NCBI RefSeq assembly: GCF_934754915.1
Contig: NZ_CAKVKB010000035.1
Coordinates: 1 to 31,356 of the forward strand
Source of the DNA: an uncultured Clostridium sp.
GTDB taxonomy: Bacteria; Bacillota; Clostridia; Clostridiales; Clostridiaceae
Direction: 5' to 3'
DNA: 31,356 bases
The position numbers and the translations under genes were made by a program. How positions within the stretch are numbered: the first letter of the stretch is position 1; each line of letters starts with the position of its first letter. Positions 18,001 to 26,952 of the stretch are shown here, piece after piece. The notes under the pieces were generated by a model. It was not told where the DNA came from. It searched no databases and saw only the letters and a list, made by a program, of their open reading frames with translations.

Positions 18001-18741
18001 TTGAAAAACAGAGTTTCATTAGTTTTAGTTCCAATAGATGATTTTACTGATAAAGTTATAATTGACAAGCCTGTAAATATGAAGATTGATGGAGATACAT
18101 TGAATAAGCCATTAAAAAAAGTGGATGGATTTTTTGTTTTTACAAACATAATGTGTGAAAGAGTGGTTGTAACAGTTTCTGCTTATTCATATAACTCTAG
18201 AAAGATGGAAATTGATATAAATAAATTAAATAAACTTAATCCTGTTGTAAAAGTGAGATTAAAACCAAATAACATATATAATTTTCCTAAAGAAACAACA
18301 TGTATAGAAGGAACAGCTGAGCCAGGTACAAAAATAGAAATAGTTTATAGATGTGCGGCTAATTTATTTATGCTTTTTAAAGATAATGAGAAAGGGGAAT
18401 CTAAATTAAAAATCTATAATCCATTAAGTATAGATTTGGAAGGCAAGACCTTTATTATTGGAGAAAAATCTAAAAATACAAAAAGAGAAGAATTTACTAT
18501 CATCAGTTATGATGAAAAAAATGATATATACATATTGGACAAGGCGTTGAAAAAATCTTATGAAAAAGAAAGTTGTGAAATTTTAAAAGTTGATTATATA
18601 GATGTATTCGATGATGGAAAAGTATTCTTTCCATTAAAAAATTTTACAGATGAGAATAATGACATAGTGATAAAAATAAATGAACATAAAAAAGAAAAAA
18701 TTAATTTGACATATGGAATTATAAATAAGATTGAAATTTAG
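18001..18741 (+). CDS. Uncharacterised beta-rich protein between cap and PAAR genes
   Basis: I do not recognise a named family. The product is 246 residues from TTG 18001, with GAGGTG five bases upstream; the in-frame GTG at 17995 overlaps that site. The first 90 residues (VSLVLVPIDDF, a KIDGDTLNKPLKKVDGFFVF strand set, then VVVTVSAYSY) resemble a carboxypeptidase-regulatory or transthyretin-like sandwich. A second part includes CIEGTAEPGTKIEIVY, and DDGKVFFPLKNF near the end. No signal peptide or membrane segment is present. Lying between the cap and tip genes, it may be a structural adaptor, cap adaptor or tip-bound cargo adaptor, but nothing in the sequence decides this. Confidence 0.65.
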   Translation: MKNRVSLVLVPIDDFTDKVIIDKPVNMKIDGDTLNKPLKKVDGFFVFTNIMCERVVVTVSAYSYNSRKMEIDINKLNKLNPVVKVRLKPNNIYNFPKETTCIEGTAEPGTKIEIVYRCAANLFMLFKDNEKGESKLKIYNPLSIDLEGKTFIIGEKSKNTKREEFTIISYDEKNDIYILDKALKKSYEKESCEILKVDYIDVFDDGKVFFPLKNFTDENNDIVIKINEHKKEKINLTYGIINKIEI

Positions 18742-18752
18742 GAAGTGATTAT

Positions 18753-19139
18753 ATGGGAATGTGTGTATGTGGAGGAGCAGTTCTTACATGTCCATTTGGA
18801 ATGGCACCATCAGCTTTAGTAGTGCTTCCACAGAATAAAGTTGTTACAACGCAGCCAATTGCAAATATTATGGATAACAAACCGATGGTGAATATACTTC
18901 CATTTGGTATGTGTTCATCACTTGCAAATCCATCAGTAGCGTCAGCGACTGCTGCTGCACTAGGAGTATTGACTCCAATGCCTTGTGTTCCAGTGATTAC
19001 GGCACCATGGGCACCGGGATCTCCAACAGTTTTAATAGATAATTTCCCAGCATTAAATAACACGTCTAAACTTATATGTGCATGGGGGGGAGTAATTCAA
19101 ATTTCTAATCCAGGTCAAATGACAATACAGATACCTTAA
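18753..19139 (+). CDS. DUF4280 PAAR-like spike tip protein
   Basis: This 127-128-residue protein matches the DUF4280 family, a PAAR-like group that sharpens the spike of CIS and T6SS-like machines. The N-terminus MGMCVCGGAVLTCPFGMAPS and the segments LPFGMCSSLANPSV, MPCVPVITAPWAPGSP and LICAWGG are characteristic. Cysteines in these segments could bind a metal at the tip. No C-terminal toxin extension is seen. GGAAGTGAT precedes ATG 18753. A run of seven G (19084-19090) lies within the codons for AWGG close to the C-terminus, a possible slippage point. Confidence 0.9.
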   Translation: MGMCVCGGAVLTCPFGMAPSALVVLPQNKVVTTQPIANIMDNKPMVNILPFGMCSSLANPSVASATAAALGVLTPMPCVPVITAPWAPGSPTVLIDNFPALNNTSKLICAWGGVIQISNPGQMTIQIP

Positions 19140-19195
19140 TAAATATAAAAAAATAGAAATGTGAATTGGTTCAAAGCTGGACTTTTGGAGGAATT

Positions 19196-20095
19196 ATGGA
19201 ATTTAAAAAAATAGAATTGAAGGATAGAGATTTGTTTTTGAGATACTTAGGGGATTATAAGTTTTATACTTATGAATACTCATTTACTACTTTATATTTG
19301 TGGAGAAAATATTTGAAGATTGAGTTTGCAGAAAATGAAGATTATTTGGTTGTAAGAAAACATCATAGTGTTTTTGGAAGGTATTTTATGGAACCTATTG
19401 GTTACAGAGATGAAAACTTAAAATCTATAGTAGAAGAATTGAATTGTATAAAAAGAGAAGAAAATATGAATTATTTATTCAGAAATGTTGAAAAGCCTTT
19501 TCTTGATAAACTTATAAGTTTATTTGGGGACAGGGTTGAGTATGTTGAAGATGTGGATAATTTTGATTATATATATAATACAAAAGATTTAATTGATTTA
19601 CCTGGCTCAAAATATATGAAGAGAAGAAATAAATTCAATTCATTTGTGAAAAAGCAAGAAAAATGTTATTTTAAATCCATTGATAATAAAGAAGTAGAAA
19701 AAGAATGTGAAAATTTAGCAAAAATGTGGTATGAAGAACGTATTGAAAAAACTGAAGAGATGTATTATGAATTGGAAGGAATATCAGATTTATTAAACAA
19801 TAAAGAATATCTTGGTATAAAGTGTATGGCAGCATTTAATGGAGATGGATTAGTAGGATTTGCTATTGGAGAAAAAATAAATGATAGAATGTCAGTAGTA
19901 CATATTGAAAAATGTGATAGAGAGATAGTAGGAGCATATGCATATATAAATAGAATTTTTGCTAAAGAATTCTTGAATGAAGCACAATTTATTGATAAAG
20001 AAGAAGATTTGGGATTAAAAGGATTGAGAGAAGCTAAAATGGAATATAGACCAGTTAAATTAGAAAAAAAGTATATAGTTAATATAAAACAATAA
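19196..20095 (+). CDS. DUF2156 protein, lysyl-phosphatidylglycerol synthase C-terminal-like aminoacyltransferase
   Basis: The 300-residue product from ATG 19196 (GGAGG four bases upstream) matches the soluble aminoacyltransferase half of MprF-type proteins and stand-alone DUF2156 members, which have a double GNAT fold. Signature stretches are DLIDLPGSKYMKRRNKFNSF (about 130-150) and, near the end, EEDLGLKGLREAKMEYRP. There is no membrane flippase domain. In MprF the reaction moves Lys or Ala from charged tRNA to phosphatidylglycerol; the substrate of stand-alone members is often unknown. It is spaced 30 bases from the first receptor gene and 56 from the PAAR gene, so it could share transcription with both. 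A role in altering the host envelope near the injector is inference. Confidence 0.8.
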   Translation: MEFKKIELKDRDLFLRYLGDYKFYTYEYSFTTLYLWRKYLKIEFAENEDYLVVRKHHSVFGRYFMEPIGYRDENLKSIVEELNCIKREENMNYLFRNVEKPFLDKLISLFGDRVEYVEDVDNFDYIYNTKDLIDLPGSKYMKRRNKFNSFVKKQEKCYFKSIDNKEVEKECENLAKMWYEERIEKTEEMYYELEGISDLLNNKEYLGIKCMAAFNGDGLVGFAIGEKINDRMSVVHIEKCDREIVGAYAYINRIFAKEFLNEAQFIDKEEDLGLKGLREAKMEYRPVKLEKKYIVNIKQ

Positions 20096-20125
20096 AATAA
20101 GTTAAGAAGTTGGTGAGAAGGCATA

Positions 20126-22924
20126 ATGGAGAAAAAAAGAAGAGCAAGAATATTCTTTCTACTAATGTTAGTAGTATTTGTATTTATAAGTATGTTTTTT
20201 ATATTGCGACCAAAAAACAATGATTATATTATGGGTAATTCTGTGGATAAATATGGAAACATATATTTATTATCTTATGATGAAAAGAATATTTACTTAA
20301 AAAAAGTTAGTCCTGACAAAAATATATTATGGATTAACAGTATGCCTAAATCAGAAAATAATATCGTAAATTCTTTAAATTCCATAATTGTTACTGATGA
20401 AGGAAATGTAATAATGTACTTATACAAATATGATTCGAATACATATAAAAAAGTTACAGAACAAATGTATCTTTATTCGCAAGATGGAAAAGAAAAGAGA
20501 ATTATTTTAGATGACAGAATTGATTTAGGGGTAGAACAGACTATTTATTCAATGAATTATTATGATGGAAATGTGTACTATTTTCAAATGTCATCTAAAG
20601 AAGACGATACTAATCAACTTGTTGATGTAAAAAAAATCAATTTGAATTCAAATCAAGATGAAAAATTGCCAGAATCTGAATTGATAAATACAATTGGATA
20701 TGATTCTTCGGTGGGAATTAATAATCTTGTATATACTAGAGATAACTCTATTGTTTTTACAACTTATGATTCAGAAATTTATAAAGTATCTGATAAGAAT
20801 ATATATGAAAAATTATATCCAATTGATAATGAGGAAAGCAAAGGAATTTCAGGTTTTTCATATGATTCAAACAATAATATATACTTTCAAGAAATTTCTG
20901 ATGATAATATAAACTGTATTGATATATATACAAAAGATATTAAAAGAATCTATGATAATAAAAAGTTGAAACATAAAGGACTTGATTATTCTGAATTGAA
21001 AAAAATAAAATTCATATCAAAAGATAAGTTTTATGGAACACGTTCACTAGATTCAAATAAATCTGAAAACTTTGTGACAATTTATGATAAAGGAGAAGTG
21101 AAGAATTTTAATAATTTAAAGTATTCATATAAAATTATTTTATTTAGAATAGTAGCAGTATTATGTGTATTTATAGCTGTAATTGTAATATTAAGTTTAA
21201 TAAGGAAAGCTTTAAAAATATTTAATAAGAATAAGTTAACAATAAGTTTAAAGCAAACAATAGTTTTTATTCCAATAATAATTGTGAGTGTATTAATAAT
21301 TGCAGTTCTATCAGAAAGGAAAATAACTAAAGTAGTAAATCAGCAGTTGATAGAACAAATTTTCGCTATAAGTAAAGACAAGGCAGATAGTATTGATGGT
21401 GATGTATTAAAAGCTATGAATTGGGATTATCCATATAATGATGAATTTTATAGTGAATTGAACGCTAAATTAGAATTAGGAAGAAAAGATGAAATAATTT
21501 ATAACTATATAAAAAAAGCAGATATAAAAGATCCTCATAATTCCATATATAATTTACTTTATATAGTAAAAGATGATGAAATTTATACAGGAATCTGTGA
21601 TTTTAATTTTGTTAATATTCCAATACGGTATATATACTCAAATGAAGATTGTAAAGCATATGAAAAATCACTGTTAGAAAAAGAATTTGTATATACTGAA
21701 TTAAAAGATTCAGCAGGAGAATGGCTGGCTCTTATATCACCTATAGAAGATAGTGATGGAAATGTAGTAGCACTTATTGAAGTTGGAATAACGAAACAAG
21801 GTTTTTTAAGCAGTATGGTATCAGAAAATGTACAAGAGATTCTCATTGTAAATATTTTAAGTGGAGTATTTATGATATTAAGTTTGATAATATGTATAAA
21901 TTATTTACTTTGGCCATTAAAGAAGTTAAAAATTGGAGTAATGGATTTAATGCAGGGAAATTTGGGAGTACAAGTGGCTGTAAGTAGTAGAGATGAAGTT
22001 GCAGAGATATCGGAAGCATTTAATAAGATGTCTAATAATTTAAAAATTGATATGGATAATCTTATTAAATTGAATGATGCGTATCATAGATTTGTTCCAT
22101 TAAAAATGTTTGAGATATTAAATAAGAAAGACATATTAGATGTAAAGATAGGAGATCAAGTAAAAACCAATATTGCATTATTATCTTTGACTACAAATAA
22201 TTTTAAGGAATTATCTAAACATATGAATACTGGAGAAATATTTTTATTCATAAATAAAATATTCAGTATAATTGTACCACTATTAAGCAATGCAGGTGGA
22301 GTTGTTGAAAGGTATAACAATTCAGGATTAATAGCATTATATCCTAGAAATGTTATTAATGCTATTAAATCAGCGATAACAATTAAAGAAACGATCAGAG
22401 TACATGAAGATAATGTGTTAAATAAAATAAATATTGGATTTGTAATAAATAAGGAGGAGATGATGCTGGGAATTGTAGGATGTGAAGAAAGATTTGGGGC
22501 TTCTGTAGTATCTGATTATTTAACAATTGTTGAAGGGTTAAATCAATTTGGGGATAAATATGGAATAAGTATTTTAGTTACAGAAAATTCAATTGCGAAT
22601 ATAAAATCTGATTTAGTTTCCTATAATTATAGAGAAATAGGCTATATCAAGTATAAAAGCAAAAACCAAGAAGTAAGGCTATATGATTTTTTTGATGGTG
22701 ATGACTATGAAATAGTAAAATTAAAGAAACAGACTAAAGAGCTTTTTGAAAAGGGTGTTAAAGCTTATTATAAAAAAGATTTTTATATGGCGAGAAAGAT
22801 TTTTATAGAAGTTCTAAAAGTATTTCAAGAAGATAAAGTATCGAAAGAATATTTACAATTATGTGATAAATATTATAAAAATAGTGATTATGTAAGTGTT
22901 GGCACATACCTTGAATTATTTTAA
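20126..22924 (+). CDS. Transmembrane receptor: propeller-like and Cache-like outer domains, HAMP, catalytically dead class III cyclase domain
   Basis: The 932-residue product has membrane helices at about 8-27, 335-358, 374-395 and 572-595. Between the first two lies a beta-rich, probably propeller-like outer domain (VDKYGNIYLLS repeats). Between the last two is a sensor domain ending ISPIEDSDGNVVALIEVGI, as in Cache-type sensors. A HAMP linker follows (about 596-646), then a class III nucleotide cyclase-like domain (655-855; RFVPLKMFEIL, IGDQVKTNIALLSL, DKYGISILVTENS) and a TPR-like tail. Metal-binding Asp positions are Thr689 and Ser733, and the Asn/Arg pair is Thr800/Gly804. Catalysis is therefore not expected. 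It probably signals through binding or dimer state. The next gene encodes a related receptor. Confidence 0.8.
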   Translation: MEKKRRARIFFLLMLVVFVFISMFFILRPKNNDYIMGNSVDKYGNIYLLSYDEKNIYLKKVSPDKNILWINSMPKSENNIVNSLNSIIVTDEGNVIMYLYKYDSNTYKKVTEQMYLYSQDGKEKRIILDDRIDLGVEQTIYSMNYYDGNVYYFQMSSKEDDTNQLVDVKKINLNSNQDEKLPESELINTIGYDSSVGINNLVYTRDNSIVFTTYDSEIYKVSDKNIYEKLYPIDNEESKGISGFSYDSNNNIYFQEISDDNINCIDIYTKDIKRIYDNKKLKHKGLDYSELKKIKFISKDKFYGTRSLDSNKSENFVTIYDKGEVKNFNNLKYSYKIILFRIVAVLCVFIAVIVILSLIRKALKIFNKNKLTISLKQTIVFIPIIIVSVLIIAVLSERKITKVVNQQLIEQIFAISKDKADSIDGDVLKAMNWDYPYNDEFYSELNAKLELGRKDEIIYNYIKKADIKDPHNSIYNLLYIVKDDEIYTGICDFNFVNIPIRYIYSNEDCKAYEKSLLEKEFVYTELKDSAGEWLALISPIEDSDGNVVALIEVGITKQGFLSSMVSENVQEILIVNILSGVFMILSLIICINYLLWPLKKLKIGVMDLMQGNLGVQVAVSSRDEVAEISEAFNKMSNNLKIDMDNLIKLNDAYHRFVPLKMFEILNKKDILDVKIGDQVKTNIALLSLTTNNFKELSKHMNTGEIFLFINKIFSIIVPLLSNAGGVVERYNNSGLIALYPRNVINAIKSAITIKETIRVHEDNVLNKINIGFVINKEEMMLGIVGCEERFGASVVSDYLTIVEGLNQFGDKYGISILVTENSIANIKSDLVSYNYREIGYIKYKSKNQEVRLYDFFDGDDYEIVKLKKQTKELFEKGVKAYYKKDFYMARKIFIEVLKVFQEDKVSKEYLQLCDKYYKNSDYVSVGTYLELF
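22088..22690 (+). other. Degenerate class III adenylate/guanylate cyclase domain (within receptor gene)
   Basis: The domain keeps the family framework: RFVP start, GD before the first core strand, an AGGVVERY strand, and KYGISILVTE. It has lost FSDI (now LSLT), GDA (now NSG) and the NxxSRxE motif. The pattern is replacement without frameshift, so the gene is intact and was probably retained for a non-catalytic role. Confidence 0.75.
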
Positions 22925-22955
22925 GGAAATTACATTTTTAAATTGAGGTAGCAAT

Positions 22956-25900
22956 ATGGAAGATAAAAATTTTATTAAAAAGAATATAATAAAGATAGTA
23001 TTTCTAGTTACAGCAATAATAATAAGTACTATAGTAGTAGTTAATGTAATGGTTAATGGGTTTAATAAGAGGTTTGAAAATAGTAAAAGTGATATGGGTA
23101 AACAGTATGCCCAGCTTATAAGCTATTCAGTAAAAGAAGCAGTAAAAGATTCAGGAAATTTGGCTAAAGCAGATTTGTCAGAAATTGAAAACATGGTTAA
23201 TAAAATAAATTCTGGACAAATATCATCTGATAATGAATCTATAGAATATGGAATATATAGTATAGAAAATGGAAATAAGGAACTAATTTTGAAATCAGCA
23301 GACTTTTTAGATCAAGAAGATTATATTTCATTATATTCTGATGACATTTTAGATGAAGATAATATTGTTTGTTATGAAATTGATAAAAAGTTTATTGGGT
23401 TCGCACCAATTATGTCAGCGGATGGAACTACAATAATAGGTTTTGCAGAAGTTGTATTAAATTCATTAAATTTAATGAATGATATTAATAGTAAAAGTTT
23501 TATTATAATAATCTGTGTAAGTATATTTTTGGTGGTATATGGTATATTTAAATTTTTAAATATATATAGCCAAAAGTTTGGTAAGAAAAATTTATACTTA
23601 AAAATTTTATTTATTATTTTAATTATTTCTATATTAAGCTGCAGTATATATTTTTTTGCTTTAGGTGGAAATAAAGAAAAGATAGAGTCTAATAATTTTG
23701 AATTTACAGAAATATCAAACATAGCATCAGATTCAGAAGGGAATATGTATGTATCTGATTCTGGAAATACAAGAATAATAAAAATCAATAAAAATAATAA
23801 ATATGAATATGAACTTATAGGTAATAGTGTTGGTGAAGGGAGATTTTTTTATTCCGTTAATCTTATAGCAGATAATAAAGAGAATTTATATGTATTGAAT
23901 AATGTCATGGACGAAAATGGAACTTGTGTAGAAAAAGAGCAGATATTAAAATATGATTCTAACGGAAAATTTAAAAAGGTAGTATACAGTAAAGAATATA
24001 CAGATGAAAATAAACCTTTGATGAAAGGGAATATAGTATCATTTCAGATAAGAAATGATAAGTTATATTTTTTTGAAAAAGAAAATGATAATATATCTAT
24101 TTTATCTTATAACTTTATAAGTGATGAATTAAAAAAGGAATTTACTGTTGATATACAATGTGATTTTTCTAATATTATAGATATAGCCTTAAAGGAAGAA
24201 AACGAATCTATAGCTGTTTCAACGAAAAATGGACAGATTTTTACCGTTGATAAAGATAATAATAAAAAATTGATAATATCTTCAGAGAATAGTATGGAGT
24301 TTGTTCCATCACAAATAGAAACAGATAGCAATGGAATATTGTATTGCATAAATTTGGGAGATAGAAGTATATCTAAAATAAATGAAGATGGACAATTAGA
24401 ACAGATTTTAGATTTTGATATTTTAAAAAAGCAGGGAATTAATATCAATACAGATCCTAGATTGGATCATGGTTACTATATATTTTCAGTAAATAAGGAT
24501 AAGATAGTAACAAGTGAACATACATATGCTATAAGCTGTGATTTATCTGGAAATGTAGAAAAATATTTTAACTCAATTAATTTTTCAAATAGCATATTTT
24601 ATTGCAAAATCATTTTTATAATATCAGTTGCATTGGTATTTATAGTATCCATAAATTTATTGAGTATAAGGCTGTCTGAAACACAAATAAATAAACTTAT
24701 AAAACCAATATTTAAAGAATGTATAGAATTAGTTTGTGGGCTATTAATTATATCGGTAGGGATAAGCATATATTTTGTAAATAATTATGAGGATATATTT
24801 AAAAGCCAGCTAAAAAATAATTTAAAGATAATATCATACCTTCAATCAGAAAATATTAATGGAGATATTGTAAATAGAATAAACAATGTAAATCAATATG
24901 ATAGTGAAGATTTTATAGAAATAAAAAATGAAATACAGGAGGGATTTAATAATTTCAGTGATGAATGGAATGTAAATTATTATTCTGCTATATATAAAAG
25001 TGTTGATGATAAAATTGTAGCAATAGCTTATAGCGATGGAACAGATGTATTGTTTCTTCCACTTACATTTGCAACTAATGATTCTAAATATGTATTTTGG
25101 CGTGTTTTTGATCATGGAATGGTTGAATATAATGAAACATCTGATTATCAGGGTAAATGGTCATCAGGATTCAGCCCTGTTAAAGACTCAGAAGGAAATA
25201 TTGTTGCAGTTTTAGAAATAGGTACTGATGGAAATTATTATTCTATGCAAAGTGAGAACTTAGTTAAAGATGTAATAATAAATATAGTGTCAATTATAGC
25301 TGTATTAGTATTTTTATTTATAGAATTAAATATATTTATGGGAATACTATTTGATGAAAATAAGGAACAGAAGTTAAAATATAATGTAAAAATAGTAAGA
25401 TTTGTAAGCTTTTTAATATATTCAATATTAAATATACCAATATTTTTTATACCTATAGTAATGGAAAAATTACTGCAGAACAATCAATTCTTTAATATAT
25501 CAAAAGATATAGCAACAGGTTTTCCACTTACAGGTCAGATGATATGTTTGGTTATAGCATCAGGAGTAGGAGGCGCAATTGCAGATAAAATAGGATGGAG
25601 ACCAGTATTTTTTTCAGGAATTATAGTTATGATAGGGGGATGTTTTGTAAGTGCATTTGTAACTATTCCTGCATTGTTTATTTTAAGTTCATCATTGATT
25701 GGTTTTGGATTAGGTCTTTCATCAATTGCATGCCAGAGTTTTATATTTTATGTTAAGAATCTAGGTCAAGATTTTGATACCAATGAAATATTGGCAGATT
25801 TTAATTCTGGTTCTTATGCAGGAGCTAACTGTGGAGTTTTATTTGGAACTATGCTCTATGAAAAGTTAGGATTTTCATATGCATTTTTTGTAGCAATCAG

Positions 25901-26606
25901 CATTGGAGTATTAGTATTTCTTATTGTATTGAGGACAATGCCTAACTTTAAAAATTCAGAAAATACGGTTGAGGAATCAATGGATAAAAAGGAATTATTC
26001 AGGACATTGTTTAGTTTTGAAATATTGAATTATGCAGTATTGATACTTCTTCCAATAATAATAGTTTCATTCTTTGTAGTTCACTTTTTCCCAATATATT
26101 CAGAAAGACAGGGAATTTCAAGTACAACTGCTGGTCTTGGATACATGCTTCAAGGTATTACTGTAATTTATTTAGGACCTCAATTGACTAAGGTGGCAAT
26201 AAAGTATTTAAAACCTAAAAAGACAGTAATATTATCAAGTCTTATAGCTTTTGGAGGAATAATGTTATTTTCATTCAGTCCTACAATGGTTATGGCATTT
26301 ATAACAATATTCTTTTTAGGGGTATCAGAAGCTGTTGGACAATCAGCCAGAGTAAATTATTTCTTGGAAATGGAAGCATCTAAATTATTAGGAGAAGGAA
26401 AAGCCCTTGCTGTATTTTCTGTTTTTGAAAACTTGGGAACAATAGTAGGACCTACTATATTTGCTTTGATTCTGTCATATAACATTTCATTTGGAATGAG
26501 CATTTATGGTGGAATATCATTAATACTTGTATTATTGTTTGCAATGAGCACAATAAGTTTCAAGAAGAAAAGAGCAGTTAAAGAAACAAGGAGTATTGAA
26601 GAATAA
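22956..26606 (+). CDS. Giant receptor-transporter fusion: two sensor domains, propeller-like domain and C-terminal MFS transporter
   Basis: The 1216-residue product starts at ATG 22956 after TTGAGGTAG. Membrane helices are predicted at about 12-33, 180-200, 215-236, 549-571, 590-609 and 770-790, then a full transporter at about 810-1205. The first outer domain (34-179) ends FIGFAPIMSADGTTIIGF. The second (240-545) has NHL-type propeller strands such as IASDSEGNMYVSDSGNTRI. The third (610-768) ends SPVKDSEGNIVAVLEIG and resembles the sensor of the upstream receptor. MFS motif A is visible as GGAIADKIGWRPVFFSG (872-888). The substrate is unknown; the fusion suggests transport gated by outer sensing, or a transporter-like signalling core. 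Length is about three times that of an ordinary MFS protein. Confidence 0.82.
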   Translation: MEDKNFIKKNIIKIVFLVTAIIISTIVVVNVMVNGFNKRFENSKSDMGKQYAQLISYSVKEAVKDSGNLAKADLSEIENMVNKINSGQISSDNESIEYGIYSIENGNKELILKSADFLDQEDYISLYSDDILDEDNIVCYEIDKKFIGFAPIMSADGTTIIGFAEVVLNSLNLMNDINSKSFIIIICVSIFLVVYGIFKFLNIYSQKFGKKNLYLKILFIILIISILSCSIYFFALGGNKEKIESNNFEFTEISNIASDSEGNMYVSDSGNTRIIKINKNNKYEYELIGNSVGEGRFFYSVNLIADNKENLYVLNNVMDENGTCVEKEQILKYDSNGKFKKVVYSKEYTDENKPLMKGNIVSFQIRNDKLYFFEKENDNISILSYNFISDELKKEFTVDIQCDFSNIIDIALKEENESIAVSTKNGQIFTVDKDNNKKLIISSENSMEFVPSQIETDSNGILYCINLGDRSISKINEDGQLEQILDFDILKKQGININTDPRLDHGYYIFSVNKDKIVTSEHTYAISCDLSGNVEKYFNSINFSNSIFYCKIIFIISVALVFIVSINLLSIRLSETQINKLIKPIFKECIELVCGLLIISVGISIYFVNNYEDIFKSQLKNNLKIISYLQSENINGDIVNRINNVNQYDSEDFIEIKNEIQEGFNNFSDEWNVNYYSAIYKSVDDKIVAIAYSDGTDVLFLPLTFATNDSKYVFWRVFDHGMVEYNETSDYQGKWSSGFSPVKDSEGNIVAVLEIGTDGNYYSMQSENLVKDVIINIVSIIAVLVFLFIELNIFMGILFDENKEQKLKYNVKIVRFVSFLIYSILNIPIFFIPIVMEKLLQNNQFFNISKDIATGFPLTGQMICLVIASGVGGAIADKIGWRPVFFSGIIVMIGGCFVSAFVTIPALFILSSSLIGFGLGLSSIACQSFIFYVKNLGQDFDTNEILADFNSGSYAGANCGVLFGTMLYEKLGFSYAFFVAISIGVLVFLIVLRTMPNFKNSENTVEESMDKKELFRTLFSFEILNYAVLILLPIIIVSFFVVHFFPIYSERQGISSTTAGLGYMLQGITVIYLGPQLTKVAIKYLKPKKTVILSSLIAFGGIMLFSFSPTMVMAFITIFFLGVSEAVGQSARVNYFLEMEASKLLGEGKALAVFSVFENLGTIVGPTIFALILSYNISFGMSIYGGISLILVLLFAMSTISFKKKRAVKETRSIEE
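25383..26570 (+). other. Major facilitator superfamily domain (C-terminal part of the fusion)
   Basis: This segment encodes about 12 hydrophobic helices. It includes the motif-A-like loop GGAIADKIGWRP between early helices, a long central loop around residues 996-1015 (NFKNSENTVEESMDKKELF), and a second six-helix half. It lies in frame with the sensors, with no internal stop and no strong ribosome site at the junction, so it is a true fusion in this sequence. Confidence 0.75.
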
Positions 26607-26658
26607 GATGATTATTGAGCTGTTGCATTGAAAGCATGTACAATATAAATATTTGCTT

Positions 26659-26680
26659 TTGATGTGGCAGCATCAATTTT
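26659..26680 (+). terminator. Possible weak rho-independent terminator after the MFS fusion gene
   Basis: A six-base stem TTGATG / CATCAA with loop TGGCAG is followed by TTTT. It lies about 55 bases after the stop. The stem is short and AT-rich, so strength is doubtful. Confidence 0.3.
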
Positions 26681-26784
26681 ATATGATGTAATTAACAATG
26701 CAGTCTGGTTATTATAATTGCATCTATTATATAGTGAAGAATTAAAATTGCATCTGAAATTAATTTAACACATATAAAAGTACC

Positions 26785-26838
26785 AAAGAAATCTTTAAAA
26801 GATTTCATGATTCATTGTCAAATGTCCATTGTAAATTA
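26785..26838 (+). repeat. Dispersed intergenic repeat, copy 2
   Basis: AAAGAAATCTTTAAAAGATT is followed by CATTGTCAAATGTCCATTG, in the same order and spacing as copy 1. Upstream bases (about 26745-26784) also resemble those before copy 4, so the element may extend to roughly 95 bases. Confidence 0.55.
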
Positions 26839-26952
26839 TAATATATTATGCTAATTAAGAGTCTATAGTAAAATTGTCTTCTATACACAAAGGGCATTGA
26901 TTGTAAATTGTTAATTGGAATACATAAACTTTGATATAAGGAGAATGTTATT

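Larger units (their letters stand above)
26607..26952. other. Non-coding gap of 346 bases with repeat and possible terminator
   Basis: No convincing reading frame is seen. The gap holds a short hairpin followed by Ts (26659-26680), two direct copies of AATTGCATCT about 30 bases apart (26716 and 26746), copy 2 of the dispersed repeat (26785-26838), and another partial repeat motif (GATTGTAAATTGTTAATTGG, about 26899-26918). It separates the receptor genes from the ATPase gene and probably holds a transcription boundary and a promoter for the ATPase. No promoter matched well enough to list. Confidence 0.6.

Noticed and set aside
18749..19063. Minus-strand 104-residue reading frame opposite the PAAR-like gene
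   Set aside because: It is a shadow of a DUF4280 gene with clear family motifs; no ribosome site and an implausible composition.
20694..20912. Plus-strand 72-residue frame inside the first receptor gene
   Set aside because: Out-of-frame overlap with an intact receptor, no ribosome site and low-complexity Ile/Lys content.
22088..22690. Active adenylate or guanylate cyclase
   Set aside because: All of the usual metal-binding and transition-state residues are replaced in the visible sequence.
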